From assembly GCA_965247295.1 (NCBI GenBank), contig CBDFGQ010000004.1:62001-126000 (forward strand): a stretch of 64,000 nt of DNA, written 5' to 3'. This DNA is from CBDFGQ01 sp965247295. GTDB taxonomy: Bacteria > Chloroflexota > Dehalococcoidia > Lucifugimonadales > JAGWBF01. Under the pieces are notes generated by a model. It did not search any database, had not been told where the DNA came from, and saw only the letters and a list, made by a program, of their open reading frames with translations. Shown one piece after another: positions 44,320 through 52,694 of the stretch. Position 1 is the first letter of the stretch, and each line of letters starts with the position of its first letter. Made by a program: the position numbers and the translations under genes.

Positions 44320-45103
44320 GACGGACGTGCAACTGCTACCACAGTACCGGGACATCAGCATAGAGCTGGTTGAGAAGCGCCGGCAGCACTGGTACAGGGT
44401 GAGTGGGTACGACGAGCTCCTGCCGTCCGTGACGACCTTCCTCAAGGTGATCGACAAGTCCGGCCCCTTGGTGGGCTGGGCCCGGAAGGACGCACTGGAG
44501 AAGGCGGCAGAAGAGCTCCGAGCGCAGTTGCAGATCGCAGTGCCCTGGCGGGATGAGGATCAAGTGCCGTGGGTGGACGACGTTATAGCGGGCGCCAAGG
44601 ACCGGATATACCGCACGAAGGACAGCGCTGCGGATGCGGGTAAGGCTGCCCACGAGCTCGTCGCCGCCATCCTCCAGGGCGGCAGCCCCCTGGTGCCGGA
44701 TGCGTTGCGCCCGGCGGTCCAGGGCGCCCAGGAGATGCTCGCGGACTATCGGCTCAGCCCCGTCGCCACAGAGCACCTCGTCTGGCACCCCTCCCAGCAG
44801 TACGCAGGGACTATCGATCTCGTGGCCCGTGATGCCGATGGCCGGCTGGTGGTAGTGGACTGGAAGCGGGCCAAGGGCATCTATCCTGAACACGGCTATC
44901 AGGTCGCAGCCTATGCTGACGCCCTAGAAACCCTTACCGGTGAGCCGGTGGCCAGCGCCTATGTGGTCCGCCTTCTCCAGGACGACCAGGGCGACCTGCG
45001 TTACGAAGTCCGGGCCGTTGAAGACCGCGCCCAGGCGCAGGCCATATTCCGCTTGGCCCTGGGGCTGTGGTGGGCGCTGAAGGAGCCGATATGGAGCCCC
45101 TAA
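44309..45103 (+). CDS. PD-(D/E)XK nuclease (RecB/Cas4-like exonuclease)
   Basis: A 264-residue nuclease. The catalytic core is YAGTIDLVARDADGRLVVVD, WKRAKGIYPEHGYQVAAYAD: the Asp in GTIDL, then D-W-K as the (D/E)xK, and the QVAAYA motif IV/RecB signature. The N-terminal half has SVTTFLKVID and KAAHELVAAI as in phage RecE/Cas4-like proteins. It overlaps the annealing-protein gene by 11 bases and probably processes DNA ends for it. Confidence 0.85.
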   Translation: MLTKTDVQLLPQYRDISIELVEKRRQHWYRVSGYDELLPSVTTFLKVIDKSGPLVGWARKDALEKAAEELRAQLQIAVPWRDEDQVPWVDDVIAGAKDRIYRTKDSAADAGKAAHELVAAILQGGSPLVPDALRPAVQGAQEMLADYRLSPVATEHLVWHPSQQYAGTIDLVARDADGRLVVVDWKRAKGIYPEHGYQVAAYADALETLTGEPVASAYVVRLLQDDQGDLRYEVRAVEDRAQAQAIFRLALGLWWALKEPIWSP

Positions 45104-46047
45104 CGCGCCACCCGCTGAGCACCCTCTGGGGGGACATGCCCGAAGAGCAGTTTCGCGAGTTTGTAGCAGGGCTGAGGGAGCGGCATACCCGCCAGATGGT
45201 CATGACCCTGGACGGGAAAATCCTGGACGGGTGGCACCGCTACAAAGCCTGCCTGGAGTTGTGTATCGATCCGTTTTTTGCCGTCTATACCGAGGATGAC
45301 CCAGTGGGCTACGTCATACGGGAGAACGCGATGCGGCGCCACCTAACCCCAGGGCAGCGGGCCGCCTGCATTGTGGCCTGTCACGAGTGGGCGAAGACGG
45401 GGCGCCCCCAAAAGGGTGACCGAGGGTCACCCTTTTATACGGAGGATGACCCTGATACGGCCCGACTCATGGGGGGTGCACCCGGTTCACCCCTTCCAGC
45501 GACCGTCTCAAAGATGGCAGAGGAGGCCAGCGTCAGTGAGCGCACCATCCAGCGTGCCAAGGTAGCAGAGGAAGCAGGGTTAGGCAACGCCATCCGTTCC
45601 GGCGAACTCTCTCCCAAAGCTGCGGCAGAGCAAGCCCGCCAACAGTCCGGCGCACCACCCAAGCCCAAAGGCCCAACCCTCACCGAGCGCTTAGAGGCGC
45701 AGGTGGATGCCCTGCAGATGGAAGTCCACGAAAAGGCCCAGCGGATTGAGGGGCTAGAACGGGAGCTCCGCGAGGCCATGGCCCAGCAGTCCGAGTATCC
45801 CCACGAGCGCGAGGCGGTCGCCAACGAGCGCGAGGCCATGATCTCGGCCCTGCGCGGGTCGGTGAATGAGTGGCAGACGAAGCACAACGACGAACGCCGC
45901 CGGGCCAACTGGTGGGAGCGGCAAGCCCGGTCCCGCGGATGGAAGCGGGAGGGCCAAGCGAAACCACCGGACGCAGACGAGGAAGTAGAGCCACCCGAGT
46001 TTCCGATATACGAGGGCTGGGACGGCCAGGAGCACGGAGAGTTTTAG
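45091..46047 (+). CDS. ParB-like nuclease-domain protein
   Basis: A 318-residue protein from ATG 45091 (AAGGAG upstream; overlaps the previous end). The ParB/Srx domain shows VMTLDGKILDGWHRYKACLE, GYVIRENAMRRHLTPGQRAA, then an HTH near MAEEASVSERTIQRAK and a long charged coiled coil (LTERLEAQVDALQMEVHEKA). It may bind DNA or act as a nuclease; no ParA partner is nearby, so it is unlikely to be a partition system. Confidence 0.82.
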   Translation: MEPLTRHPLSTLWGDMPEEQFREFVAGLRERHTRQMVMTLDGKILDGWHRYKACLELCIDPFFAVYTEDDPVGYVIRENAMRRHLTPGQRAACIVACHEWAKTGRPQKGDRGSPFYTEDDPDTARLMGGAPGSPLPATVSKMAEEASVSERTIQRAKVAEEAGLGNAIRSGELSPKAAAEQARQQSGAPPKPKGPTLTERLEAQVDALQMEVHEKAQRIEGLERELREAMAQQSEYPHEREAVANEREAMISALRGSVNEWQTKHNDERRRANWWERQARSRGWKREGQAKPPDADEEVEPPEFPIYEGWDGQEHGEF

Positions 46048-46048
46048 T

Positions 46049-48616
46049 ATGACCACGGCATCCCTTTTGGAACCCACCCAGACACTGGACTTGCGCCCGT
46101 ACCAGGTCCACAGCATCGAGGAGCTGCGGGAGGCCTTACGGCAGGGCTACCGGCGCATCATCCTCTGCGCTCCGACGGGCAGCGGGAAATGCTTGGCCAA
46201 GGGGACCAAAGTTCTCACCTACGGCGGGCATACTCTCAGGGTCGAACAAGTAGAGCCCGGCATGGCCCTGATGGGGCCGGACAGCCAGCCGCGGTACGTG
46301 AAGTCAATATCTCGCGGCTACGGCCCGATGGTCCAGGTTGTCCCCGTTAAAGGCCAGCCATGGCGGTGCAACGACGAACACATTCTGACCTTGGTGCGGA
46401 CCTCTGACGGCAAGACCAACCGGGGCGGCGAGATTGTTGATGTTAGTGTCCTCGATTGGATGCAGTGGTCGGATTACCAGAAGCATTTGCACAAGCTGTT
46501 CAGGGTTAGCGTCGACTTCTCAAGCGCACTCCCCCAACCGCTTCTCGTCGAGCCGTACCTGTTGGGGTTGCTGCTTGGCGACGGCTCGTTGACCCGCGGT
46601 GTCACCAGCATCTGCAATCCCGACCCCGAGGTGATCGAATACTGCCGTCACGCTGCGAACGCCTGGGGCCTGTACCTCCAAGACAATTTTTCCGAAAACC
46701 GCGCTCCGTCCTACACCTTCTCTCAAGGTCGCCCCAGAGGCGCCGAGAACCCGTTGACCTCCGTGCTGCGGAAGATAGGCGTCCACGGCGACGATGCTTA
46801 CCTCAAACACGTTCCCCACGCCTACCAAGTCGCGCCCCGAGAGGAACGGCTGCAACTGCTGGCCGGGCTGCTGGATACCGATGGGCATCTGTCCAATGGT
46901 TACTTCGACTACATTTCCGCTTCGAGAGAGTTAGCCGAAGATGTCGCGTTCGTGGCTCGAAGCGTCGGACTAGCGGCTTACGTCAAGCAGTGTGAGAAGG
47001 GCATAGCCTCCACCGGATTCAGGGGCACCTACCACCGGGTCTCGATTTCCGGCGACGTTGACATGATCCCGACGCGGGTCACGCGCAAGCAGGCCCAACC
47101 ACGCCAGCAAAAGAAGGACGTACTTCGCACCGGCTTCCATATACAGCCGGTAGGCGACGATGACTACTACGGCTTCACTCTCACCGGCGATGGGCGCTAC
47201 CTGCTGGGAGATTTCACGGTCACCCACAACACCGAGATGGCAATCCATCTAGTCCAGGAGGCCCAGGCCAAGGGTAGCCGGGTGACCTTCGTGGTGGACA
47301 GCATTCCCTTGGTCAAGCAGACCAGCGGCCGATTCGCCACCTATGGCATCCCGCACGGCTACGTCCAAGGCAAGAACACCCGGGGCCGTGGAGAACGCAT
47401 CCAGGTGGCGATGGCCCAGACCATCGAGAAGCGTGAGTACTGGAACGGTTTGGACCTGCTCATCATCGACGAGTGCCACATCCAGCGGAAGGCAATCTTG
47501 CAGTTCGCGCGGGAGTGGGGCGGGCCCGTTATCGGGTTGACCGCAACGCCCCTGACGAAGGGGTTGAACGAGGCCTACGAGACCATCGTAAATGCCACGA
47601 CGACGGACGGGCTGCTGGCCGAGGGCTGGCTGGCCCCGCTGCGCATCTACGCGGCCACCGAGATCGACATGGCCGGCGCGTCGAAGGACAAGGACGGGGA
47701 GTGGACGAGATCCGAGGTCCGCAACCGAGGCGGCAAGATCGTGGGCGACATCGTGAGCGAGTGGGCCGGCAAGACCCTTCAACACTTCGGCGGAACTGTC
47801 AAAACGCTGGTGTTCTCGGCGGACGTGGCCCATGGAGAGGAGTTGTGCCGGGCGTTTCAGGCCCAAGGCTACGACTTCCGGCAGTCCACGTATCACGACT
47901 CCGACGACGACACGGAGCGCCTGGTCGAGGGATTCACGCAGTGCTCCTTCACCGGCCTAGTATCGGTCGCCAAGTTCGTCAAAGGCTTCGACGTGAAGGA
48001 CGTGCTGTGCGGGATCGACGCCCGCCCCAACTCAAGCTCGCTGTCCGAGGTCATTCAGAAGATGGGCCGGGTGATGCGTTCCAGCCCGGGTAAGGACTAC
48101 GGGCTGTGGCTCGACCATGCCGGGAACATGGCCGGCTGGTACGACGACGTGTGCAACATCTGGGCCAACGGCGTGGACCGCCTGCCCGATCCCACCGACC
48201 CAAAGAAGACCCGGAAGGAAGGCCGGGAGCGCCAGGAGGTAACGTGCCTGGGCTGCGGGTACGTGCTGCCCCCGAAAGCGGGCAGCTGCCCGTACTGCGG
48301 CAAGCCGCGGTCAAGGGCCAGGACCAGCTCGACGACCGTCCCAGGCCGCATGGAGGAACTGACCCGGCCTGGGTCTCGGGAATGGCAGAAGGATCGGCAG
48401 TGGACGTGGGAGCAACTATGCCGTGTGGCGCTGAACCGCAAAGGTGGGGATGTGGCGACAGCCCAGCGGCATGTCAAGTGGCTCTACAACCTCATGTTCG
48501 GTCAATGGCCAGCCCGGGACGCACCATTCACTCCTGCTGCTGCTGCGCCGGATGAGCGTGTAGAGAGAAAGGTACGGCAGCTGGTCATGGGCTGGGTGAA
48601 GGGGAAAGGGCGATGA
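46049..48616 (+). CDS. DEAD/DEAH-box helicase containing an intein
   Basis: An 855-residue precursor. The host protein is an SF2 helicase with Walker A APTGSGK-T (split by the intein), DEAH-type motif II LLIIDECHIQ, GLTATPLTKG as motif III, and a C-terminal helicase domain (VSVAKFVKGFDVKDVL, QKMGRVMRS) followed by a zinc ribbon (CLGCGYVLPP, CPYCGKP). The intein, residues 48-394, splits the P-loop between Lys and Thr. After splicing the helicase would be about 508 residues. It sits between ParB-like and primase genes and is likely the replication or recombination helicase. Confidence 0.92.
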   Translation: MTTASLLEPTQTLDLRPYQVHSIEELREALRQGYRRIILCAPTGSGKCLAKGTKVLTYGGHTLRVEQVEPGMALMGPDSQPRYVKSISRGYGPMVQVVPVKGQPWRCNDEHILTLVRTSDGKTNRGGEIVDVSVLDWMQWSDYQKHLHKLFRVSVDFSSALPQPLLVEPYLLGLLLGDGSLTRGVTSICNPDPEVIEYCRHAANAWGLYLQDNFSENRAPSYTFSQGRPRGAENPLTSVLRKIGVHGDDAYLKHVPHAYQVAPREERLQLLAGLLDTDGHLSNGYFDYISASRELAEDVAFVARSVGLAAYVKQCEKGIASTGFRGTYHRVSISGDVDMIPTRVTRKQAQPRQQKKDVLRTGFHIQPVGDDDYYGFTLTGDGRYLLGDFTVTHNTEMAIHLVQEAQAKGSRVTFVVDSIPLVKQTSGRFATYGIPHGYVQGKNTRGRGERIQVAMAQTIEKREYWNGLDLLIIDECHIQRKAILQFAREWGGPVIGLTATPLTKGLNEAYETIVNATTTDGLLAEGWLAPLRIYAATEIDMAGASKDKDGEWTRSEVRNRGGKIVGDIVSEWAGKTLQHFGGTVKTLVFSADVAHGEELCRAFQAQGYDFRQSTYHDSDDDTERLVEGFTQCSFTGLVSVAKFVKGFDVKDVLCGIDARPNSSSLSEVIQKMGRVMRSSPGKDYGLWLDHAGNMAGWYDDVCNIWANGVDRLPDPTDPKKTRKEGRERQEVTCLGCGYVLPPKAGSCPYCGKPRSRARTSSTTVPGRMEELTRPGSREWQKDRQWTWEQLCRVALNRKGGDVATAQRHVKWLYNLMFGQWPARDAPFTPAAAAPDERVERKVRQLVMGWVKGKGR
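46190..47230 (+). other. LAGLIDADG intein in the helicase P-loop
   Basis: A 347-residue intein. Block A is CLAKGTKVLTYGGHTLRVEQ with Cys1, block B NDEHILTLVRT, the homing-endonuclease dodecapeptides LLGLLLGDGS and LLAGLLDTDGH, and blocks F/G DYYGFTLTGDGRYLLGDFTV ending THN followed by +1 Thr. All residues for splicing (Cys1, block B His, penultimate His, Asn, +1 Thr) are present. Insertion at the GK|T site of the nucleotide-binding loop is a known intein hot spot. Confidence 0.95.
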
Positions 48617-49629
48617 CCGATACGTTGCAGGCCGCCCTCTACAGCATCCCCGCCGACGACCGTGAGACGTGGGTGCAAATGGGCATGGCCATCAAGTCGG
48701 AGCTGGGGGATGCAGGTTTCGATCTGTGGAACATCTGGTCTCGGCAGTCGGACCGCTACAAGGCCACGGACGCCAGAGTCGTGTGGCGGTCTATCAGGCC
48801 CAATGGCGGGATTACCATCGCCACCCTCTACCACCTGGCCAAGGAGAACGGCTGGGCAGGCCAGGCGCCGGTCATGCCCCGGCCGACGCCGGAAGAGATT
48901 CACCGGCGCCGGGAGCAGGCCCGCAGGGAGGCCGAGGAGAGGGAGCGGGCGGCGCAGAGAGCCGTCGATGAAGCAACTAAGATGCTCCAGGAGGCCGAGC
49001 TAGGCCCGCACGATTACCTGGTCGCCAAGGGATTCCCCGACGCCCAGGGTCTGGTCTTGGACGGCAAGTTGCTGGTGCCCATGCGAAGCGTGGCTTCCGG
49101 GGCCTTGCACTCGATCCAGTCCATCGCCGCGGACGGCTCCAAGAAGTTCCTGCCCGGCGGCAAGGCCAAAGGCGCGGTGTACAACCTGGGTCGGTCCTGG
49201 CCCCGTTGGTATGTAGAGGGCTACGCCACTGGACTATCGGTGCAAGCGGCCCTCAAGCGCATGTACCGGGAAGACCAGGTGGTGGTGTGCTTCTCGGCGG
49301 GGAACCTGGCCCACATCGCGCCGCCAGGGGGGGCGACCCCGCGAGCGCAGTACGTGATCGCCGACCACGACTGGTGGCGATGTCCCAAGAAAGAATGCCG
49401 GGCCAAGTGGGACTACGAATCTAAGCGCTGTCCCTCTTGTGGGTCTTCGGGGGTAACCGAACCGGCAGGGGAGAAGCATGCGAAGCAGACTGGGCTTCCC
49501 TACTGGATGCCCAATGAGCCAGGGACGGACGCCAACGACGTGATGCTCAGCCACGGGGTGGAGGCGCTGGCGGACGCTATGAGGGAAGTTCACATGACCG
49601 CAATGCCCCGAAGGGAGGTGGTTGCCTGA
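48613..49629 (+). CDS. Phage primase with PriCT-2 and Toprim-like domains
   Basis: A 338-residue protein overlapping the helicase stop (ATGA). The N-terminal PriCT-2 domain reads ETWVQMGMAIKSELGDAGFD, LWNIWSRQSDRYK; then a charged helical linker, and a Toprim-like half (WYVEGYATGLSVQAAL, VCFSAGNLAHIA, YVIADHDWW). A zinc ribbon (CPKKECRAKW, CPSCGSSG) is inserted right after the DHD metal motif. The protein presumably makes primers beside the helicase. The zinc ribbon within the Toprim half is unusual. Confidence 0.8.
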   Translation: MTDTLQAALYSIPADDRETWVQMGMAIKSELGDAGFDLWNIWSRQSDRYKATDARVVWRSIRPNGGITIATLYHLAKENGWAGQAPVMPRPTPEEIHRRREQARREAEERERAAQRAVDEATKMLQEAELGPHDYLVAKGFPDAQGLVLDGKLLVPMRSVASGALHSIQSIAADGSKKFLPGGKAKGAVYNLGRSWPRWYVEGYATGLSVQAALKRMYREDQVVVCFSAGNLAHIAPPGGATPRAQYVIADHDWWRCPKKECRAKWDYESKRCPSCGSSGVTEPAGEKHAKQTGLPYWMPNEPGTDANDVMLSHGVEALADAMREVHMTAMPRREVVA

Positions 49630-49896
49630 TGCCTGTATCCCTAGAGGACTTCATAGCGACGTTCTATTACCAGGCGTTGAAGGAGGGTAGATAGCTTCTG
49701 TTTTCGCAAGGCCAAGCACGTCAATGGCGGCCCTCCCGATACTTGTCCATCCGGCGAGACCGCCTACATGCTCCCTCACGACGGGGAGCCGCCGTCTAGG
49801 GGGAGGGTGAAAACTGCCCCTCAATCGCACGCACATAGCGAGGTTAAACAAGGTGCTGCGGACAAACCCGCGAGGCTGGATGAGGGCGGTGAGTGA
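49629..49896 (+). pseudogene. Small phage gene, apparently frameshifted
   Basis: ATG 49629 overlaps the primase stop and reads 21 codons (MPVSLEDFIATFYYQALKEG) to TAG at 49692. The +1 frame is open from 49681 to TGA 49894 and reads DSFCFRKAKHVNGGPPDTCP, SGETAYMLPHDGEPPSRGR, protein-like with two cysteines. The two frames overlap across an AAGGAGGG run where a one-base loss or gain would join them. Either the gene is frameshifted, or a programmed +1 slip is used, or the second part starts independently at an unusual codon. Confidence 0.45.
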
Positions 49897-49917
49897 CGCC
49901 GTTAGGAGGGATAGTTG

Positions 49918-50064
49918 ATGGCCCTTCAAAGGTACAGCGAACGAGGGAACTCGCGCTTAGCGAGTAGAGGCAAAAGACGGGTGGTCGTCTGGGTAGAGGG
50001 GAGGGGGGGATGTCCTATGTCCCCTAAAGAACGGAAACCGAAAAACGGCGAGGGAAAAGAGTGA
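49918..50064 (+). CDS. Basic 48-residue phage protein
   Basis: A 48-residue frame with a textbook ribosome-binding site (AGGAGGG, 7 bases before the ATG). It is rich in Arg and Lys (RYSERGNSRLASRGKRR, SPKERKPKNGEGKE) with one Cys, and ends 1 base before the next gene. Probably a small nucleic-acid-binding protein; no family recognised. Confidence 0.55.
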   Translation: MALQRYSERGNSRLASRGKRRVVVWVEGRGGCPMSPKERKPKNGEGKE

Positions 50065-50065
50065 G

Positions 50066-50626
50066 ATGAACGACCGATATGGCCTGGCGTCAGCTAAAGA
50101 GGTGGCGGATCAACTCGTGCGCCTGCTCGCTCCCCACTGTGAGCGGATCGCGGTAGCAGGATCCATCCGTCGCAAGCGGCCCCAGGTCAAAGACATCGAG
50201 TTGCTTTGCGCCTCGAAGGTCACGAGCACCGCTGACCTGTTCGGCAGAGCGGTCACGAACTGGTACTTCCTAAACAAGAAACTCGACGCGCTGGTCGCGG
50301 ACGGGTCGGTTCTAAATAAAAGGGCGGACAAGTCGGGGCGGTACAGCTACGGCGAGCACAACAAGCTCTTGGTCCATGTGCCCAGCGGTATTCCAGTTGA
50401 CGTGTTCAGCTCGTCCACAAATAACTGGGGCATGAGCCTCGTGGTGAGGATCGGGCCGAAGGAGTTCAACGTTCGCATGATGTCCCGATTCCGCGAGCTG
50501 GGGATGTGGGGCCGTGCCTACGGTGGCGTGACGGACCAAGGGGGTACCGAGATCGAGTGCCCTGATGAGGAGACGGTCTTCCGGCTCTTGGGCTGGCCCT
50601 GGATGCCGCCGGAGAGGAGGAGCTAG
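50066..50626 (+). CDS. Minimal PolX-family nucleotidyltransferase
   Basis: A 186-residue DNA polymerase beta-like protein. The palm has VAGSIRRKRPQVKDIELL (GS plus the first metal pair, here D-x-E rather than D-x-D) and IPVDVFSS as the third acidic residue; the thumb has SKEF-like GPKEFNVRMMSRFRELGM and ends DEETVFRLLGWPWMPPERR, the typical PolX C-terminus. The N-terminal 8-kDa HhH domain and any PHP exonuclease are absent. It could fill gaps in phage DNA repair. Confidence 0.82.
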   Translation: MNDRYGLASAKEVADQLVRLLAPHCERIAVAGSIRRKRPQVKDIELLCASKVTSTADLFGRAVTNWYFLNKKLDALVADGSVLNKRADKSGRYSYGEHNKLLVHVPSGIPVDVFSSSTNNWGMSLVVRIGPKEFNVRMMSRFRELGMWGRAYGGVTDQGGTEIECPDEETVFRLLGWPWMPPERRS

Positions 50627-50629
50627 CCG

Positions 50630-50977
50630 ATGCTAGGCCGCTTGGTCATCGACGCTGCCATAACCGAGACGGAGTTCCAGGCCCAGGTTGTCCGGGCCGC
50701 CCGGATGTTCCGGTGGATGGTCAGTCACATGACGCTACCTCAGCGGTCTGAGCCAGGTGTGCCAGACCTGCTCATGGTGCGATCACCGCGAGTCATCTTC
50801 ATGGAGCTCAAAAGCGAGAAAGGTCGGCTGGACACTAAGCAGCGATACAGTCCAAAGACAGGCCGAGCGCTACCGAATCAGAAGGACTGGAAGGACGCCT
50901 TGGAAGGCTGTATAGGGGTTGAGTATTTCCTTTGGAAGCCTAGTAATTGGGATGAGATAGTGGAGGTGCTGCGGTGA
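50630..50977 (+). CDS. VRR-NUC nuclease
   Basis: A 115-residue stand-alone VRR-NUC domain of the PD-(D/E)XK fold. Catalytic residues lie in SEPGVPDLLMVRSPRVIFME, LKSEKGRLDTKQ, that is Asp and E-x-K, and a conserved Q-x-x-W follows. Such proteins are structure-specific nucleases, possibly Holliday-junction resolvases. It lies 4 bases after the PolX gene and overlaps the next one, a repair or replication cluster. Confidence 0.88.
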   Translation: MLGRLVIDAAITETEFQAQVVRAARMFRWMVSHMTLPQRSEPGVPDLLMVRSPRVIFMELKSEKGRLDTKQRYSPKTGRALPNQKDWKDALEGCIGVEYFLWKPSNWDEIVEVLR

Positions 50978-51369
50978 GTCGTAAGCCCTACAAGTTCACT
51001 GCTCCAAGAAGGGCGCTAGTCCTCCAGGCCATAGCGGAGGGTAAGACACGCACGGCAGCTATGGAGGCGGTCGGGCTCCATCGTTCGGCGCTCTCCCACA
51101 CTATGAAGCGCGACCCTGAGTTCGCCGCTCTGGTCGAGGCAGCCGAGATGCCAGTCCACGAGGCTGTGGAATCGGCACTGCTCAAGTCTGCCAAGAGCGG
51201 CAACGTCACAGCCCAGATATTCTACCTCTGCAACCGGGCCAAGGAGCGCTGGACTCACGTGAACCAGGTCAAGGTCGATACCAAGATCGACGTCCATGTG
51301 GGAACAGAGCAGGCGCTACAGGCGAAGATCATGGGCATGGCACAGCTAGGGGAGCCGGAGGAGGAGTGA
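50974..51369 (+). CDS. HTH protein, putative terminase small subunit
   Basis: A 131-residue protein with an N-terminal helix-turn-helix (AIAEGKTRTAAMEAVGLHRS) and a helical middle (LLKSAKSGNVTAQIFYLCNR) as in terminase small subunits. The large subunit is 4 kb downstream and separated by modification genes, so a different DNA-binding role is possible. Start overlaps the preceding stop (GTGA). Confidence 0.6.
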   Translation: MSRKPYKFTAPRRALVLQAIAEGKTRTAAMEAVGLHRSALSHTMKRDPEFAALVEAAEMPVHEAVESALLKSAKSGNVTAQIFYLCNRAKERWTHVNQVKVDTKIDVHVGTEQALQAKIMGMAQLGEPEEE

Positions 51370-51908
51370 TGGACCTTAACGCACTACAGCGCGAGGCCCA
51401 CGCCATCGCCAAGGACCGCGGCTGGTGGGACGAGGAGCGGACCTTCGGCGACTGCATCGCGCTGGTGCACTCGGAGCTGAGCGGGGCGCTGGAGGCGTAT
51501 CGGGTTTGTGGAATAGTCGACTGTCCTCACGAACACACAGAAGGGGCAGGTGTCGCGGCCGAGCTCGCCGACGTGGTGATCCGGGTGGCGGACATGGCGG
51601 AGTGGTATGAGTTCCAATTGACCGACACCATCCCGACTGTTGTCTATGTCGCACAGGAAGCAGAACGGCCATTCGGCAGTTGGATAGCTCTACTCCACCA
51701 CTGCTTAAGCAAATCGCTGGAGGCAAAGTGGCGGGATAGGCCGCCTTGTACAGCAACTTACGATGGCTGGTGGGACTGGCTATGCCAGTGCTATCGCTGG
51801 GTTCGGAAGATGGCCGCCCACTACGGCATCGACCTGGACGCGGCCATCAAGGCCAAGATGGAGCACAACCGCACCAGGAGCTACAGGCACGGAGGTAAGG
51901 CGCTGTGA
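51369..51908 (+). CDS. MazG-like nucleotide pyrophosphohydrolase
   Basis: A 179-residue all-alpha NTP-PPase. The metal-binding helices are visible in LVHSELSGALEAYRVCG and VAAELADVVIRVADMAEWYE. A second MazG-like half (WIALLHHCLSKSLEAKWR) gives a pseudo-dimer. Such enzymes hydrolyse dNTPs or ppGpp; in phages they can protect replication or clear unmodified nucleotides. GGAGGAGG precedes the ATG at 51369. Its last 9 codons overlap a 28-bp direct repeat. Confidence 0.82.
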   Translation: MDLNALQREAHAIAKDRGWWDEERTFGDCIALVHSELSGALEAYRVCGIVDCPHEHTEGAGVAAELADVVIRVADMAEWYEFQLTDTIPTVVYVAQEAERPFGSWIALLHHCLSKSLEAKWRDRPPCTATYDGWWDWLCQCYRWVRKMAAHYGIDLDAAIKAKMEHNRTRSYRHGGKAL

Positions 51909-52694
51909 CAATGAAACACATCGTCGCACTGTCGGGAGGGAAGGATTCTACGGTGATGGCCCTGCACCTGGCCGAGGTCGAGCCGCTAGATTATGAATAC
52001 ATCATCACCCCCACTGGGGATGAACTGCCAGAGATGTATGAGCATTGGCAACGGCTTGGTGACCTGCTGGGCAAGCCGCTCAAGCCTGTTACGTCCGGCT
52101 ACAGCCTCCAAGGGCTTATCCGCAAATGGAATGCCCTCCCGAACTGGCGGCAACGCTGGTGTACCCGTGTCCTGAAGATCGAGCCTTTCAACGCTTACCT
52201 GATGGCGAATCTGCCCGCCACAACCTATGTGGGGCTACGGGCGGACGAGGAAGACAGGGAAGGAACCATCCTGGGCAACGTTGATGGCATTACCCAACGC
52301 TATCCCCTGCGTGAATGGGGTTGGGGCATCAACGACGTGCGACTCTATTTGGAAGGCCACGGTGTCTCAATCCCACAACGGACGGACTGTGCCCGGTGCT
52401 TTTTCCAGAGGGCAGGGGAATGGTACGAACTGTGGCGCAAGCATCCTGATCTTTATGAAGAAGCAGTTGCCGACGAAGAACGCACAGGATACACGTTTCG
52501 TAAGCCGGGCGGACATAAAGATCGGCACCCTGTTGGGCTGGCAGACCTCCGGCATTCTTTCGAGCGAGACCACATCCCCCGTGGTGCTGGGCAAATCTCC
52601 TTATTCAGCGATAACCGTGAGGATATGTGCCGTGTGTGCAGTTTATGACGGCCAATATCTCGGCCCCTACCGGCACGGAGGGAAGGCGCTGTGA
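51881..52694 (+). repeat. 28-bp direct repeats flanking the PAPS-reductase-like gene
   Basis: CTACaGGCACGGAGGtAAGG at 51881 and CTACcGGCACGGAGGgAAGG at 52667, each continuing CGCTGTGA, match at 26 of 28 bases. The first copy forms the end of the mazG-like gene and the ribosome-binding site and start of the PAPS-reductase-like gene; the second supplies the site and start for the methyltransferase. The 786-bp unit between copies looks like an inserted cassette. Confidence 0.85.
51905..52648 (+). CDS. PAPS reductase-like PP-loop protein
   Basis: A 247-residue adenine nucleotide alpha-hydrolase-type protein. The PP-loop motif is HIVALSGGKDSTVMALHLAE, followed by ITPTGDELPEM, RWCTRVLKIEPF and YVGLRADEEDREG; the C-terminal part has Cys residues (CARCFFQRAGEW, MCRVCSL) that could bind a cluster or zinc. 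Phage relatives are called phosphoadenosine phosphosulfate reductase, and the same fold serves in DNA phosphorothioation (DndC) and base modification. The GTG at 51905 suits the upstream GGAGG; ATG 51911 is an alternative. Confidence 0.8.
   Translation: MTMKHIVALSGGKDSTVMALHLAEVEPLDYEYIITPTGDELPEMYEHWQRLGDLLGKPLKPVTSGYSLQGLIRKWNALPNWRQRWCTRVLKIEPFNAYLMANLPATTYVGLRADEEDREGTILGNVDGITQRYPLREWGWGINDVRLYLEGHGVSIPQRTDCARCFFQRAGEWYELWRKHPDLYEEAVADEERTGYTFRKPGGHKDRHPVGLADLRHSFERDHIPRGAGQISLFSDNREDMCRVCSL

Noticed and set aside
45091..46047. Plasmid-type partition system
   Set aside because: No ParA gene or centromere-like repeats; ParB-like domains are common in phage early regions.
51905..52648. 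DndC-type phosphorothioation system
   Set aside because: Only the PP-loop protein is present; no DndB, DndD or DndE-like neighbours.
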